A stretch of 64,000 nt of DNA from an uncultured Christensenella sp. (lineage in GTDB: Bacteria; Bacillota; Clostridia; Christensenellales; CAG-917). Positions 48,848 through 60,200 of the stretch are shown here, in pieces; the first letter of the stretch is position 1; each line of letters opens with the position of its first letter. Location of the stretch: contig CAJTYG010000001.1 of NCBI GenBank assembly GCA_910584155.1, positions 144,023 through 208,022 on the forward strand. The letters are read 5' to 3'. Position numbers and translations under genes: made by a program. Under the pieces are notes generated by a model that did no database searches, was not told the DNA's origin, and saw only the letters and a list, made by a program, of their open reading frames with translations.

Positions 48848-48891
48848 TACCGTTTTGGTAGCTTTTCATATAATATACTACCGAATTGGTA
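48848..48891. promoter_or_regulatory. Two palindromic operators in a divergent promoter region
   Basis: TACCGTTTTGGTA (48848-48860) and TACCGAATTGGTA (48879-48891) share TACCGnnTTGGTA and lie 31 bp apart, three helical turns, so two dimers would sit on the same face. Likely sites for the XRE protein at 48894. Confidence 0.7.
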
Positions 48892-48893
48892 TA

Positions 48894-49136
48894 ATGTCAA
48901 ATACAAACATGAAAAGTGTAAGCCGCAAAAATAAATTACCGGAATGCTTAAAGCTGTTGAGAAGTGAAAGAGGTTTGACGCAACAGCAGGTTGCTTGCGG
49001 TCTCAATTTAAACAGCGTAACATATCTGCGTTACGAAAAGGGGCAACGTGAGCCGTCAATCGATATGTTGATTGCAATGGCGATATTTTTTGATGTATCT
49101 GTCGATTATTTGATCGGTTTTTCCGATTTTTATTGA
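48894..49136 (+). CDS. XRE-family repressor
   Basis: 80 residues from ATG 48894 (or 75 from ATG 48909). One HTH_3 domain: LPECLKLLRSERGLTQQQVA, then CGLNLNSVTYLRYEKGQREPS and FFDVSVDYLIGFSDFY. No SD at either ATG; TATACT (48874-48879) or TATAAT (48890-48895) are possible -10s, the latter overlapping ATG 48894, so the start is unsure and the mRNA may be leaderless. The two TACCGnnTTGGTA sites immediately upstream make autoregulation likely. Confidence 0.78.
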   Translation: MSNTNMKSVSRKNKLPECLKLLRSERGLTQQQVACGLNLNSVTYLRYEKGQREPSIDMLIAMAIFFDVSVDYLIGFSDFY

Positions 49137-49173
49137 AATCGTTTGTTTTGTCTGTCTATAACATAGCAACCGT

Positions 49174-49202
49174 TTTACTTTTTGTGCTATATTTGATATA
49201 CT
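49174..49202 (+). promoter_or_regulatory. Promoter of the ABC exporter gene
   Basis: TTTACT (49174-49179), 17 bp, TATACT (49197-49202); start near 49209. Confidence 0.6.
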
Positions 49203-49230
49203 GACTGCGAATTAAAGGTTGAGTGGTTTT

Positions 49231-50967
49231 ATGCGAAAAAATAGTTTATTTAAAAGATTTGTCGGATACTATAAGCCGCACAAAAAGCTTTTTATCATAG
49301 ATATGATATGTGCGTTTATAATTTCCGTATTCAATTTGGTCTATCCCTATGTCACAAAGGAAATCATAAACAACTATGTGCCCAACAAAATGCTGAATAT
49401 GCTGCTTGTCGGCACGTTTTGTCTGTTGGGCTTTTACATTATCAAAGCGGTTTTAAACTATGTTTTGCAATATTGGGGACATCTTGTGGGTGTGCGTATG
49501 CAGGCGGATATGCGTAGCGAGCTTTTTAAACATTTGCAAAAGCTGCCCTTCAAATATTTTGACGACAACAAGACGGGCGTTATCATGAGCAGAATGACAA
49601 ACGACCTTTTTGAGATTTCCGAGCTTGCGCATCACGGTCCCGAGGATGTGTTTTTGTCATTGGTTACGATAGTGGGCGCATTTATAGTGCTGTCGTTTAT
49701 CAACGTATATCTTGCGCTCATCGTGTTTGCGTTTATCCCGTTTATCGTCATATACGTTGCGCTTATGCACAAGCGTATGTCAAAGGCCTTTGCCGAGATG
49801 AGAGTCGTGCAGGGTGAAATAAATGCTGATATCGAAAGCGCTATATCGGGCGTGAGAGTTTCAAGAGCGTACAACGCTTCCGCTCACGAAAGCGAGAAGT
49901 TCGAGCACGGCAACAAAGAGTTTGTCAGGGCAAAGAGCAAGCAATACAGGGTGATGGGCGAATTCTTTTCGTCTGCGACATTCTTTTTGGATCTGCTGTA
50001 TTTTGTCGTGCTGCTTGCAGGCGGACTTTTCTTTTACTTCGGCAAGATAGACGCAGGCGAATTTGCCGCATTCGTGCTTTATATCAGTGCACTTATCGCA
50101 CCTATCCGCACGCTTGCAAACATCTACGAGCAGATACAAAACGGCGCAACGGGCTTCAAGCGCTTTTGCGAGATAATGGATATCGAGCCCGAAAAGGAAG
50201 CGGAAGACGCTATCGAGGTTTCCGAGCTCAAGGGCGAGATAGTGTTTGACGACGTTACCTTCGGCTACGAAAGCGAGGACGGCAAAAAGGTCATCAGCAA
50301 TTTTTCTATGACGATACCCGCAGGTAAGACCGTTGCGCTCGTAGGTCCGTCGGGCGGTGGAAAGACCACCATTTGCCACCTTATCCCGAGATTTTATGAG
50401 ATAGACGGCGGCAGGATCACCGTGGACGGCTACGACCTCAGACAAATAAAGAGAGAATCTCTGCGCAGCAACATAGGACTTGTGCAGCAGGACGTATTTC
50501 TGTTTAACGGTACCATAAAGGAAAATATCGCATACGGCAATTTTGACGCTTCCGACGAGGAAATTGCCGAGGCGGCTAAAAAAGCAAACATACACGACTA
50601 TATCGTAAGCCTGCCCGACGGATACCAAACAAACGTCGGCGAGCGTGGCGTAAAGTTGTCGGGCGGACAGAAGCAGAGAGTATCTATTGCCCGTGCGTTT
50701 TTAAAAAATCCGTCTATACTCATACTTGACGAGGCGACGTCCGCACTTGACAACACCACGGAAATGCTCATACAGGACGCATTAAACAAGCTGTCCGACG
50801 GCAGGACGACGCTTGTGGTCGCACATCGTCTGTCAACGGTGAAAAATGCGGACGAGATAATCGTCGTCACCAAAAACGGAGTGGAAGAGAGGGGCACTCA
50901 CGATGAGCTGATGAGTCTCGGCGGAATTTATAAGACGCTGTACGAATATCAGTTTAAAAACAACTGA
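49231..50967 (+). CDS. ABC exporter, fused permease and ATPase
   Basis: 578 residues from ATG 49231 (TTG 49219 lies at the SD AAAGG and is less likely). N-terminal type I exporter membrane domain with six spans (MICAFIISVFNLVYPYVTKE through FFLDLLYFVVLLAGGLFFYF, residues 15-300), C-terminal ATPase: Walker A GPSGGGKTT, signature LSGGQKQRVSIARAF, Walker B ILILDEATSAL, H-loop VAHRLS. A homodimeric half-transporter of the MsbA/Sav1866 type; substrate unknown. Monocistronic, with its own promoter and terminator. Confidence 0.95.
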   Translation: MRKNSLFKRFVGYYKPHKKLFIIDMICAFIISVFNLVYPYVTKEIINNYVPNKMLNMLLVGTFCLLGFYIIKAVLNYVLQYWGHLVGVRMQADMRSELFKHLQKLPFKYFDDNKTGVIMSRMTNDLFEISELAHHGPEDVFLSLVTIVGAFIVLSFINVYLALIVFAFIPFIVIYVALMHKRMSKAFAEMRVVQGEINADIESAISGVRVSRAYNASAHESEKFEHGNKEFVRAKSKQYRVMGEFFSSATFFLDLLYFVVLLAGGLFFYFGKIDAGEFAAFVLYISALIAPIRTLANIYEQIQNGATGFKRFCEIMDIEPEKEAEDAIEVSELKGEIVFDDVTFGYESEDGKKVISNFSMTIPAGKTVALVGPSGGGKTTICHLIPRFYEIDGGRITVDGYDLRQIKRESLRSNIGLVQQDVFLFNGTIKENIAYGNFDASDEEIAEAAKKANIHDYIVSLPDGYQTNVGERGVKLSGGQKQRVSIARAFLKNPSILILDEATSALDNTTEMLIQDALNKLSDGRTTLVVAHRLSTVKNADEIIVVTKNGVEERGTHDELMSLGGIYKTLYEYQFKNN

Positions 50968-50991
50968 AATACGCCCGATTTTGACAGAACG

Positions 50992-51023
50992 AGCCGTCGG
51001 CAGATTTGCCGACGGCTTTAAAA
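50992..51023 (+). terminator. Hairpin terminator after the ABC exporter
   Basis: AGCCGTCGGCA/TGCCGACGGCT (50992-51002 and 51007-51017), an 11-bp stem, then TTAAAATTG (weak T run). Confidence 0.65.
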
Positions 51024-51162
51024 TTGTTAAAAGATAAGCCTGAGCGTATATGCTATATAATATATATGAATAATTAAAGATCATTTATGCATAAATTTTG
51101 GTAAATTCGCAGGAAAAATTTTGAAATTTCATAATTATTTAATGTTTCTGCATAAAAAGTTT

Positions 51163-51191
51163 TTGACAAATGTAAGACAGTGCTTTATTAT
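51163..51191 (+). promoter_or_regulatory. Promoter of the giant LRR lipoprotein gene
   Basis: TTGACA (51163-51168), 17 bp, TATTAT (51186-51191). The leader of about 90 nt ends in SD AAAGGAG (51274-51280). Confidence 0.75.
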
Positions 51192-51286
51192 GATTATATA
51201 TAAAATCTAAAACTCTATATATGTAATTCCATATTTATTATAGACATTATGTATTTAGTGCGAGGATTTCCTCAAAGGAGAGATTT

Positions 51287-54200
51287 ATGAAAAAGAGGAG
51301 ACTTAGCTATTTCTTGCTTATCACGTTGTTGATAATGACAACGGCGCTTATGAGCTTTGCTCTTGCAGCGTGCAATAAAAAACAGAACGAGCCTGCGCCT
51401 CAGTCGGGCGACGAAGCGGGAGTTTATTATTACGACGCAGGCAGCGAGGAATATACGGTTGTGCTCGGGCAAAGCAGAAGATTTACGCTTGCTATCTCAA
51501 ACACTACGAGAGCGGGCGGATACACGCTTACCGACAACGTGCTTACGCTGACGTCGGATAATCAGGACGAAAATCAGATTGCGGCAATACTCAGCGACAA
51601 CGTGATAACGCTGACGCTCAACGACGCCGAATACAGGTTTTTGAAAAAGATAAACTACACCGTCACGTTTGACAGCAACGAGGGCAGTAGCGTCGGCAGC
51701 GCAACCGTCGTCAACGGCAAAAAGGTTGCAAAGCCGCAGGACCCCTCAAAGGACGGCAGCATATTTGTAGGTTGGTATGCGGACGAGCAGTTTAAAACTC
51801 CGTTCTCGTTCAACTCGCAGATAGTGACTGCGGATATGACGCTTTATGCCCGTTGGGTAGCAAAGCAGGTGGGACAGGCTGAGTTTACAGTATCCTTTGA
51901 CGCAGACAACGGCGGTGCAGATCCTGCGGATCAGAATACCGTCGGCGGCAAGCTGTTCAATCTGCCCGTCGTAGAACGCAGCGGCTATGCCTTTAAGGGC
52001 TGGTGGGTGAGCATGAACAATGACGACGTGCTGTCCGACGTGCTGTCCTATGAGTATACCGAGGGTATGAGCCTTGACGCAGACACCACTTTGCATGCAG
52101 TATGGCAGGCAAACGACCTCGGCACAAAGCTTGCGGCTCCGCTTGTAAACGTGGACGCAAACTCCATTAAATGGAATTCGGTCGGCGCAAGAGAATATCT
52201 GTTAAAGGTGGAAGCTCCCGACGGAAATTTCATAATAAACGAATCTATGGGCGGCACTACTGTGAAGGCTATCAGCTTTGACGGGTTGGATGCAGGCGAC
52301 TATAAGATAACGGTCACGGCAGTTGCAAACTCGGGCGAGGAAAACAACGCCGTTACGGAGCGTATTTACAAAAACAAGGCGCTTGCAAGGGTTTCAAAAT
52401 TTAGCGTCATTGCTCCGTCGATGATGCTGTTTAACGCAGTTGACAATGCGGAAAAATATTTGATAACCGTTGATTGCGGCGACAAAAATCACAAGCACGT
52501 CAATTTTGACAACGGCACGTCCACGCACTTCAATTTTGCGGACTGCGCAATGCAAAACGGCGGCATCAAGTTTAGCGTCACCGCAGTGGCGGAGGGCTAC
52601 GCTTCGTCCGTGGGCACATTCGTATATGCGCCTACTCTCGACGCTGTGACGGAATTTGACTTTGACGAGCAAAACCAAAAGCTTGTTTGGAATAAAATCG
52701 AAAACGCAACGGGCTATATGGTTTCCGTCAAGTGCGGAAACGATGCGCACAGCGAAAAGTTTGTAAACATCGGCGCAGTAAATTCCATAAGCCTTAAGGA
52801 ATGTGCAAAATGCGAGGGCGGAATTGTCGTTGAGGTCTATCCTGTCTCGAATTCATACATATCGCCAAAGGCGGCGAAGTTTACGTTTGACAAGCAAAAC
52901 CTTGCCACTCCGTCAGACATTCGCATAAGCGGCACGACCGTCAGCTGGACGGCAGTTGCGGGTGCGACCTCATACGAGGTGCGCATAGCGGGCGCTACGC
53001 TTACGGCAGACACAAACAGCATTGACCTTGCAGGCAAGGTTGCGCTTGCGGAAAAGGCAGATTATACGCTGACCGTAGTTGCAAAGGGCGACAAGGATTC
53101 GCTTGCGACAGATCCTGTGGACGCACGCAATCTTGCAATGGCGGATACGCTCAAATATGAAAACGGAGTGCTTTCTTGGAAGCACGTCATCGGCGCCGCA
53201 TACTACGACGTACAGGTGAACGACGGTGCGCCCTTCAGCGTGACGGACGGCTTGAATTTTGCAAATATAACCTTTGACAAAGCGGGCGAAAACACTGTTC
53301 AGGTGAGGTTCGTAAGTGAAACAGGTTCTGCATTCGAGTGGGTTAGAACACAGGTTTTCGCACACAGCGTGACGTTTGTCAGCGACGGCGGCAGCAGTGT
53401 AAGTCAGCAGTTTAAGGCGGTCGGCGACAAGATGACAATGCCGTCTCCCGAAAAGGAAGGCTTTAAATTCCTCGCTTGGTACAATACCCCCAAGGGACCT
53501 CAGAGCAACGGCGCAGCGTATAAGGACGTTGTGTTTAACGAGGCAAGCGACCTTGTGCTGTATGCTTGCTATACACCTAAAAAATATACGGTTACATATC
53601 ATTACGGCGACGGCGGCAACGCAGCCGATGTGAAAAAGGAAGTTTTCTATCAGCAGGACTTCGATTTGACAGTGCCGCAGGCAAACAAAGCTACATCGGC
53701 TTTCGGCGGCTGGTTCAGCGCACCCAACGGCAATGGCGTAAGATACACCGACGACAAGGGCAACAGCATCGCTCCGTGGAACAGGACGGAAAATGCGGAC
53801 GTATATGCGTTCTGGTTTGACGACGTGCTTACCTTCACCCGTACCACAAATGCAGGCAGACCTATATATGCCGTCCTGCAGGGCAGCAGAATAAGTCAGG
53901 TGAGCGAAGTCACCGTGCCCGCTATGTACAACGGCGTCAAGGTCGGTATGCTGGCAGGCAACGCATTTAAGGATTGTTCTAACCTTACAACTATAAATAT
54001 ACCTAATACACTTGAAATCATCTCTGCGGTGGATCCGTTTACCGGCTGCTCAAGCCTCGAGGCAATCAACGTATACGAGGTTGAGGGCAACACCGCTATC
54101 CGCTACTGGTCCGAGGACGGCGTGCTGTTTGACAACGGCAGGCTGGATCAACAGCCCTCCGATCCGTCGCAGATAAGAGCGCATATTTCGTTTATGCCTC

Positions 54201-57200
54201 TTGCAAAGACGGGCAGCTATCATATCCCCGAGGGCATTGTGGAAATTCCGTCGCTTGCGTTTGAAAATTGCGCACTCACGAGAGTAGTCATTCCCTCAAG
54301 CGTGACGGCGATAGGCGCCGAGGCATTTAAAAACAGCCAAAATCTTACGACTATCGTGTTCGATACGGGCTCCACGCAGGCGTTGACCATTGGCGACGCA
54401 GCATTTAAGGACTGCAAGGCGCTTGAAACGGTCACCTTGCCCGCACGTCTTTCGAGCATAGGACTGCAAAAGTTTGAGCTGCTCACCGCAGTGGATACTC
54501 CTGCGTCGCAGGAAGTAAGCCTCGATACGGGCGTGACAAATGCATTTGCAGGCTGCAAAAACCTTACAAATATCTATATTGCAAGCGGCAACAAGGCTTA
54601 TAAGTCGGTTGACGGAATAATCTACAGCGCAGACGGCACAACGCTCTATTATGCCTTGCCGTCAGTCAAAGGCGAGCTGAAGATCCCCGCAGGCACTCTC
54701 CGCATAGCGGACGGCGCATTTATCGGCTGCGACAATATCACATCCGTCACTATCCCCAACTCCGTTACATCGGTCGGCGTATGCGCATTTTACGATACCG
54801 ACGTTGAAGAGGTCACCTTCCAAGGCAACGGCTTCAACGAGGTGACGATAAGCAAGTATGCTTTCAGAGACTGCGACTATCTTAAGAGCGTGAAGTTTGA
54901 GTCCGGCAACCGTGTCGCATACATCGGCGAGGGCGCATTCTTCGGCTGCGACAGCAGCAACTTTAAAAAGATAGAGCTGCCCGCAGGCTTGAAGAGCTTG
55001 GGCGCACAGGCATTCAGAGATTGCGACAGCCTTGAAGAAATCATATTCAGCTCAACCGTCAGCGAGCTTACATTTGGCGCAGACGCATTCTACAACTGCT
55101 CGAGTCTTTCGACTTTGACGCTGCCAAGCACCGTCAAAACACTGCCGAGCGTGTTCAGCGGCTGTACGTCCTTGACGCAGGTCGTCGTTGACGAGGACAA
55201 CCCCTACTTCACAAGCGAGGACGGCGTGCTGTTTGACAAGAATAAGACGACGATATTGTTCTATCCTGCAAGAAAGAGCGGCTCATCCTACGTCCTGCCC
55301 GAAAGCTTGACTACCATTCCCGACGGAATATTCAAAGACAACAGAAATCTCGAGACCATAACGATAGGCAAAAACGTGACTTATATAGGCGTAGGCGCAT
55401 TCCAAGACGCAGAGGAGCTTGAAGAAATTATCTTTACAGAGGGCGACAACGGCGCAGCAACGCTTGAAATAGGCGCATATGCGTTTGCCAATTCAAATTG
55501 GAGTTATATGACCATTACGCTGCCTTCAAGGACGACCAAGGTGGGTGAATACGCATTTTCCAACAGTTATCTGCGTTCTATCACGCTCAACGAGGGGCTT
55601 GAGGAAATAAGCGACTATATGCTTTACAATGCACAGTATATATCTGCTATCACAATTCCTGCCTCCGTCACAAGAATAGGAAAGTATGCTTTCTACAACT
55701 GCGGATATCAAGACGACACAATGGAAGTGACCTTTGCGGCAGAATCTAAGCTCGAGACGATAGACGATTATGCTTTCAATAGAGTGGCAAGCTACAGCTA
55801 TGGCGATCTTGCGATCACTTTGCCGTCGGGCTTAAAGCACATCGGATATCAGGCGTTTGCGTCTTCGGGCTTTACGGAAGTAACTATTCCCAACACTGTA
55901 AAGACCATAGCTACAAAGGCTTTTGCAAGCAGCAAGCTTAAAACTGTCACATTTGAGGCAGACGGCACAGACGACCTCATTTTGGGTACTGTCACCGGAG
56001 AGGAAGGCAGCTACGGCGACGGAGTATTCTATTCCACAAAGCTGACGTCTGTGGAGCTTCCCGCACGTCTTACATTCCTCGGAGCAGGCACATTTGAAAG
56101 CTGTTCGTCTCTTGAGTCGGTCACGTTTGCACCGAACAGCAGGCTTAAGCATATCGGTGCCGATGTGTTTGAAGGCACAAAAATACAAACTATCACAGTC
56201 CCGAAATCCGTTGCAAACGGCAACGTCGTTGTTGACGAAAAGGGCACTCAGGAATTCCGCATAGGTATCGGCGCAAGAGCATTCTATGGCGCAAGCAAGC
56301 TTACGGAAATCATATTTGAGGACGGCGGAACGCAACCTTTGTCCTTCGGCGACGAAGCGTTTGTATCAACCGCTATGCTCGGAACAGTGAATCTGCCTGC
56401 AAGAACGGCAAATTATCTCAACGCAGACGGTGAGGAAGTGTTGGGCGTATCCTATAAGACCTTTGGCTTGAGCGGTCAGGCGTCTACGACGGTGCTTTCG
56501 GCAATAAACGTCGACGCAGGCTGCCTTGCATTCTGCTCGGTTGACGGCGTGCTGTACACAAAGGATAAGAGCGAGTTGCTCGTATGTCCCGCAAACAAGA
56601 CGGGCAAGATCACTGTTGCCGCAAGCGTTGCAAGAATAGACAATTATGCTTTCGCTTATTCCAAAATAGACGAAATAGAGTTTGTCGGCGGCACGGCAGA
56701 TATGGTCATCGGTGCAAGTGCGTTCTGGCGCAACAGCGGAATTCAGACAGTCATACTGCCCGATAACGTTGTTGAAATTGAGGAAAGCGCATTTGGATAC
56801 TGTGAATCGCTTACAAGCATAACGCTGTCTGCAAACCTCAAAAACTTTGACGTTAGCGTGCTAAACGGCACCAATATTCAACAGATAAACGTATCTGACA
56901 ACAGCGGCGACTTCAAGTCGATAAACGGCGTAATGTTCAGCAAGGATATGAAGACGCTTGTGTCTTATCCCTCTACCGCAACTGCGACGTCTTATGAAAT
57001 ACCAAGCACTGTCACTGCCATAGCGGCAAATGCGTTTAAATCTAATACATATCTTACGGCTGTTACGCTGCCCGCAGGGCTTAAGACAATCGGAGATAGC
57101 GCATTCTGGGGTTGCTCAAGCCTTAGCAATGTGACAATACCCAACACGGTTGAGTCTATAGGCAAAGACGCATTTGCAAGCTGCTCGTCGCTTGGCGAGG

Positions 57201-60200
57201 TCAAGTTTGCGGACGGCGGAAGCGAAAGCCTTGTGCTCGGATACGGCGCATTTGAAAACTCCGGCATCACAAAGGCTGCATTGCCCGCACGTCTTACGGC
57301 AATAGCAAATTCCGTATTCAGCAACTGTTTGTCTTTGCAAAGTGTTACGTTTGCGGCAGGCAGCAAGCTGGATTCTATAGGTGAAAGCGCATTCTACGGC
57401 TGCAGATCGCTTAAAAACATAGTGCTGCCATCCGGTTTGAATCAAATTGGCAGCAATGCCTTTGCAAGCTGCACAGGGCTTGAAACCGTGAAGATAGGCG
57501 AGGGATTGAGAGAGACAGGCGACGGTCTGTTTGCCTCCTGCTCATCTCTCAAAACGGCGGAATTGCCTGCAAGCCTCAACAAAATGGGCTTAAACACATT
57601 CAGCGGCTGCACTTCGCTTACGTCGGTTGCATTTGCGGCAGGCTCGCAGCTCGAGATGATAAGAGAGGGCACCTTCAACGGCTGCAGCTCGCTTGAAAGA
57701 TTTACTATCCCTGCAAACGTGACCTCTATTGAGGCACGTCCCGTAGACGATTACGGCTGGGTGCATGAACATTATGCTGCATTCCAAGGCTGCACAAGCC
57801 TTAAATCGGTCGTATTTGAGGAAGGCAGCAAATGCAAGCTTATAGGCGCAGGCGCATTTATGGGCTGCAAGCAGCTTGAGGCGATAAGCATACCGTCGGC
57901 AGTGTCTTCTTTGGGCGAAAGCGCATTTGCAGGCTGCGAAGCGATTGAAGAAATAGTCATTCCCGCAACCGCAACGGTTTACGGCGAAGATTTGTTTAAC
58001 GGCTGCATTTCGCTGAGCAGAGTTGTGCTCAATGACAGAGCTACTGCGCTTTCAAAGGGAATGTTCAGCGGTTGCACGAGTCTTAAAAATATCGATATAC
58101 CAAAGAGTGTCACATCCTTTGGCGACAGCCTGTTCTCAAATACGGGGCTTGAAAGCTTTACGGTCCCGTCGACAGTGACAAATCTGCCAAGATATTTCCT
58201 GTCGGGTTGTGAATCTCTTATCAGCGTGACGCTGCCTCAAGGTCTGCAAACTGTGGGCGACTATGCGTTCAACGGCTGCATAATGCTTGAAAAAATCGTC
58301 ATTCCCGCAGGCGTCACAACGATGGGCGACAGCGTGTTTGCAGGCTGTGAAAGCCTCAATAATGTGAGCTTGCCCGCAACATTGGATACAATGGGCAAAG
58401 AAACCTTCAGCGGTTGCATAATGCTTGAGAACATCGTACTGCCAAATGCGTTAAGAGTCATCGAACGTTATACCTTTGAGGATTGCGAATCGCTCAAAAC
58501 CATCAAACTTCCAAGCTCTGTCCAAAGCATAGATTCCTCTGCATTCAGCGGCTGTTATGCGCTTGAAAGCTTTGCTATGGACGCTCCCAACAGGGACTAT
58601 GCAGTTGACAGTGGAATTTTGTACAACGGCGGCAAGACTGCTATTGTGAGCATACCTGCCGCAAAGGGCGGCGAGCTCGTATTGCCCTCTACCATTACGA
58701 AAATAGCGGCTAATGCGTTTGAGGGAACGGGCTTCACAAAAATCACCCTTCCCGCAACTATGACGGAAATAGGCGATTATGCGCTTGCAGGCTGCGAGAG
58801 CCTTGAGGAAGTTGTGATTCTTGGCGATGTGACCACAATATACAGCTATGCTTTCTCTGGCTGTACAAGTCTTGAAAGAATCAACATTCCCGACACCGTT
58901 ACGCAAATGGGCAACTCCGTCTTTGCTTATTGCACGTCGCTTCAAAGCGTAGCTCTGCCTCAAAATCTGACATATATCGGCAGCAGCTTCTTCTCAAACT
59001 GCACCAATTTACAGAGTGTTGTGATACCAAACGGCGTCGAGAACATAGGCTACAGCACCTTCTACAAATGTACGTCACTGACTTCTATCAAGCTGCCCAA
59101 TTCGCTCAAGTCTATGTCATCCGATCTGTTCTCGGGTTGCACAAAGCTTGAAAGCTTCGCAATGGACGACGGCGGCAAGGGCACATACAAGGTCGTTGAC
59201 GGCGTGCTGTACAGTTGGGATACCGACGCTCAAAGCAACGTGCGTCTGGCTCTTGTCAGCGTGCCTGTGGCTAAGACGGGTACACTTGCGTTGCCCACCA
59301 ACCTGTATAGCATAGGCAGCTATGCATTCAAAAACTGCACGGGCATAGAAAACTACACTATGGAAGCCGACGGCTCCAAATACAAGGTCATAAACGGAGC
59401 GCTTTACAGCTATGCGTTGGGTGAAAACGATGTGATTACAAGCCTTGTGCTCGAAAGCGTGCCTGCCGCAAAGAGCGGAGTGCTCACGCTGCCCAAAGAA
59501 ATCACAGGTATCAACTGCACGCTCAACGACAGCACGCTGCTTACGGGCTATGTGATGGAAGGCTATGCAGGACTTAATGTGTCCTACAAGATCGTCAAAA
59601 ACAACGGTACAAACGAGCTGTTTGAGGTCATAACCTCCGAAAGCGGCGAGCCGACAGAGACCAAGATAAGCACAGGTTCGTTCAGAGTTATCGACGGTGT
59701 GCTGTACAGAATCGGCATAGGTTATGAATACAGCGGACTGTTTAAAGCCGACGGCACGGAGTACACTTTGCCCGCAGACGTCACATATACGCTTTACAGC
59801 TTCCCTGCAGGAAGGACGGGTACGTTTACAATACCCAACTTTGTGTACGGCAGAAATGTCGAGGACAATGCGTTTAAAAACTCCAAGCTCGACCTGCTCA
59901 AGTTCGAGGGCAACAGACAGTATCAGGCGACCGATGATGAAGGCGGTATCCTGTATAGGGACGGCATTAAAGAAGGCGTTGACCCTGCAACAAGAAGACC
60001 GTATATGATAGACCATTCTGTCGAAGCGGCAAGATATTATGCAAGCTGGCTTTACACTAATACCACCATCAAGGGTATTGTGATCGATTCGGGTAGCCTC
60101 GAATTAAACGGAAACGTGTTCTATAACTGGACGAGCGATCAGACCATTTACTTCGTGCAGTCCGAGGAAGACGCAAAAGCGGAGTATTCCGACATCAACT

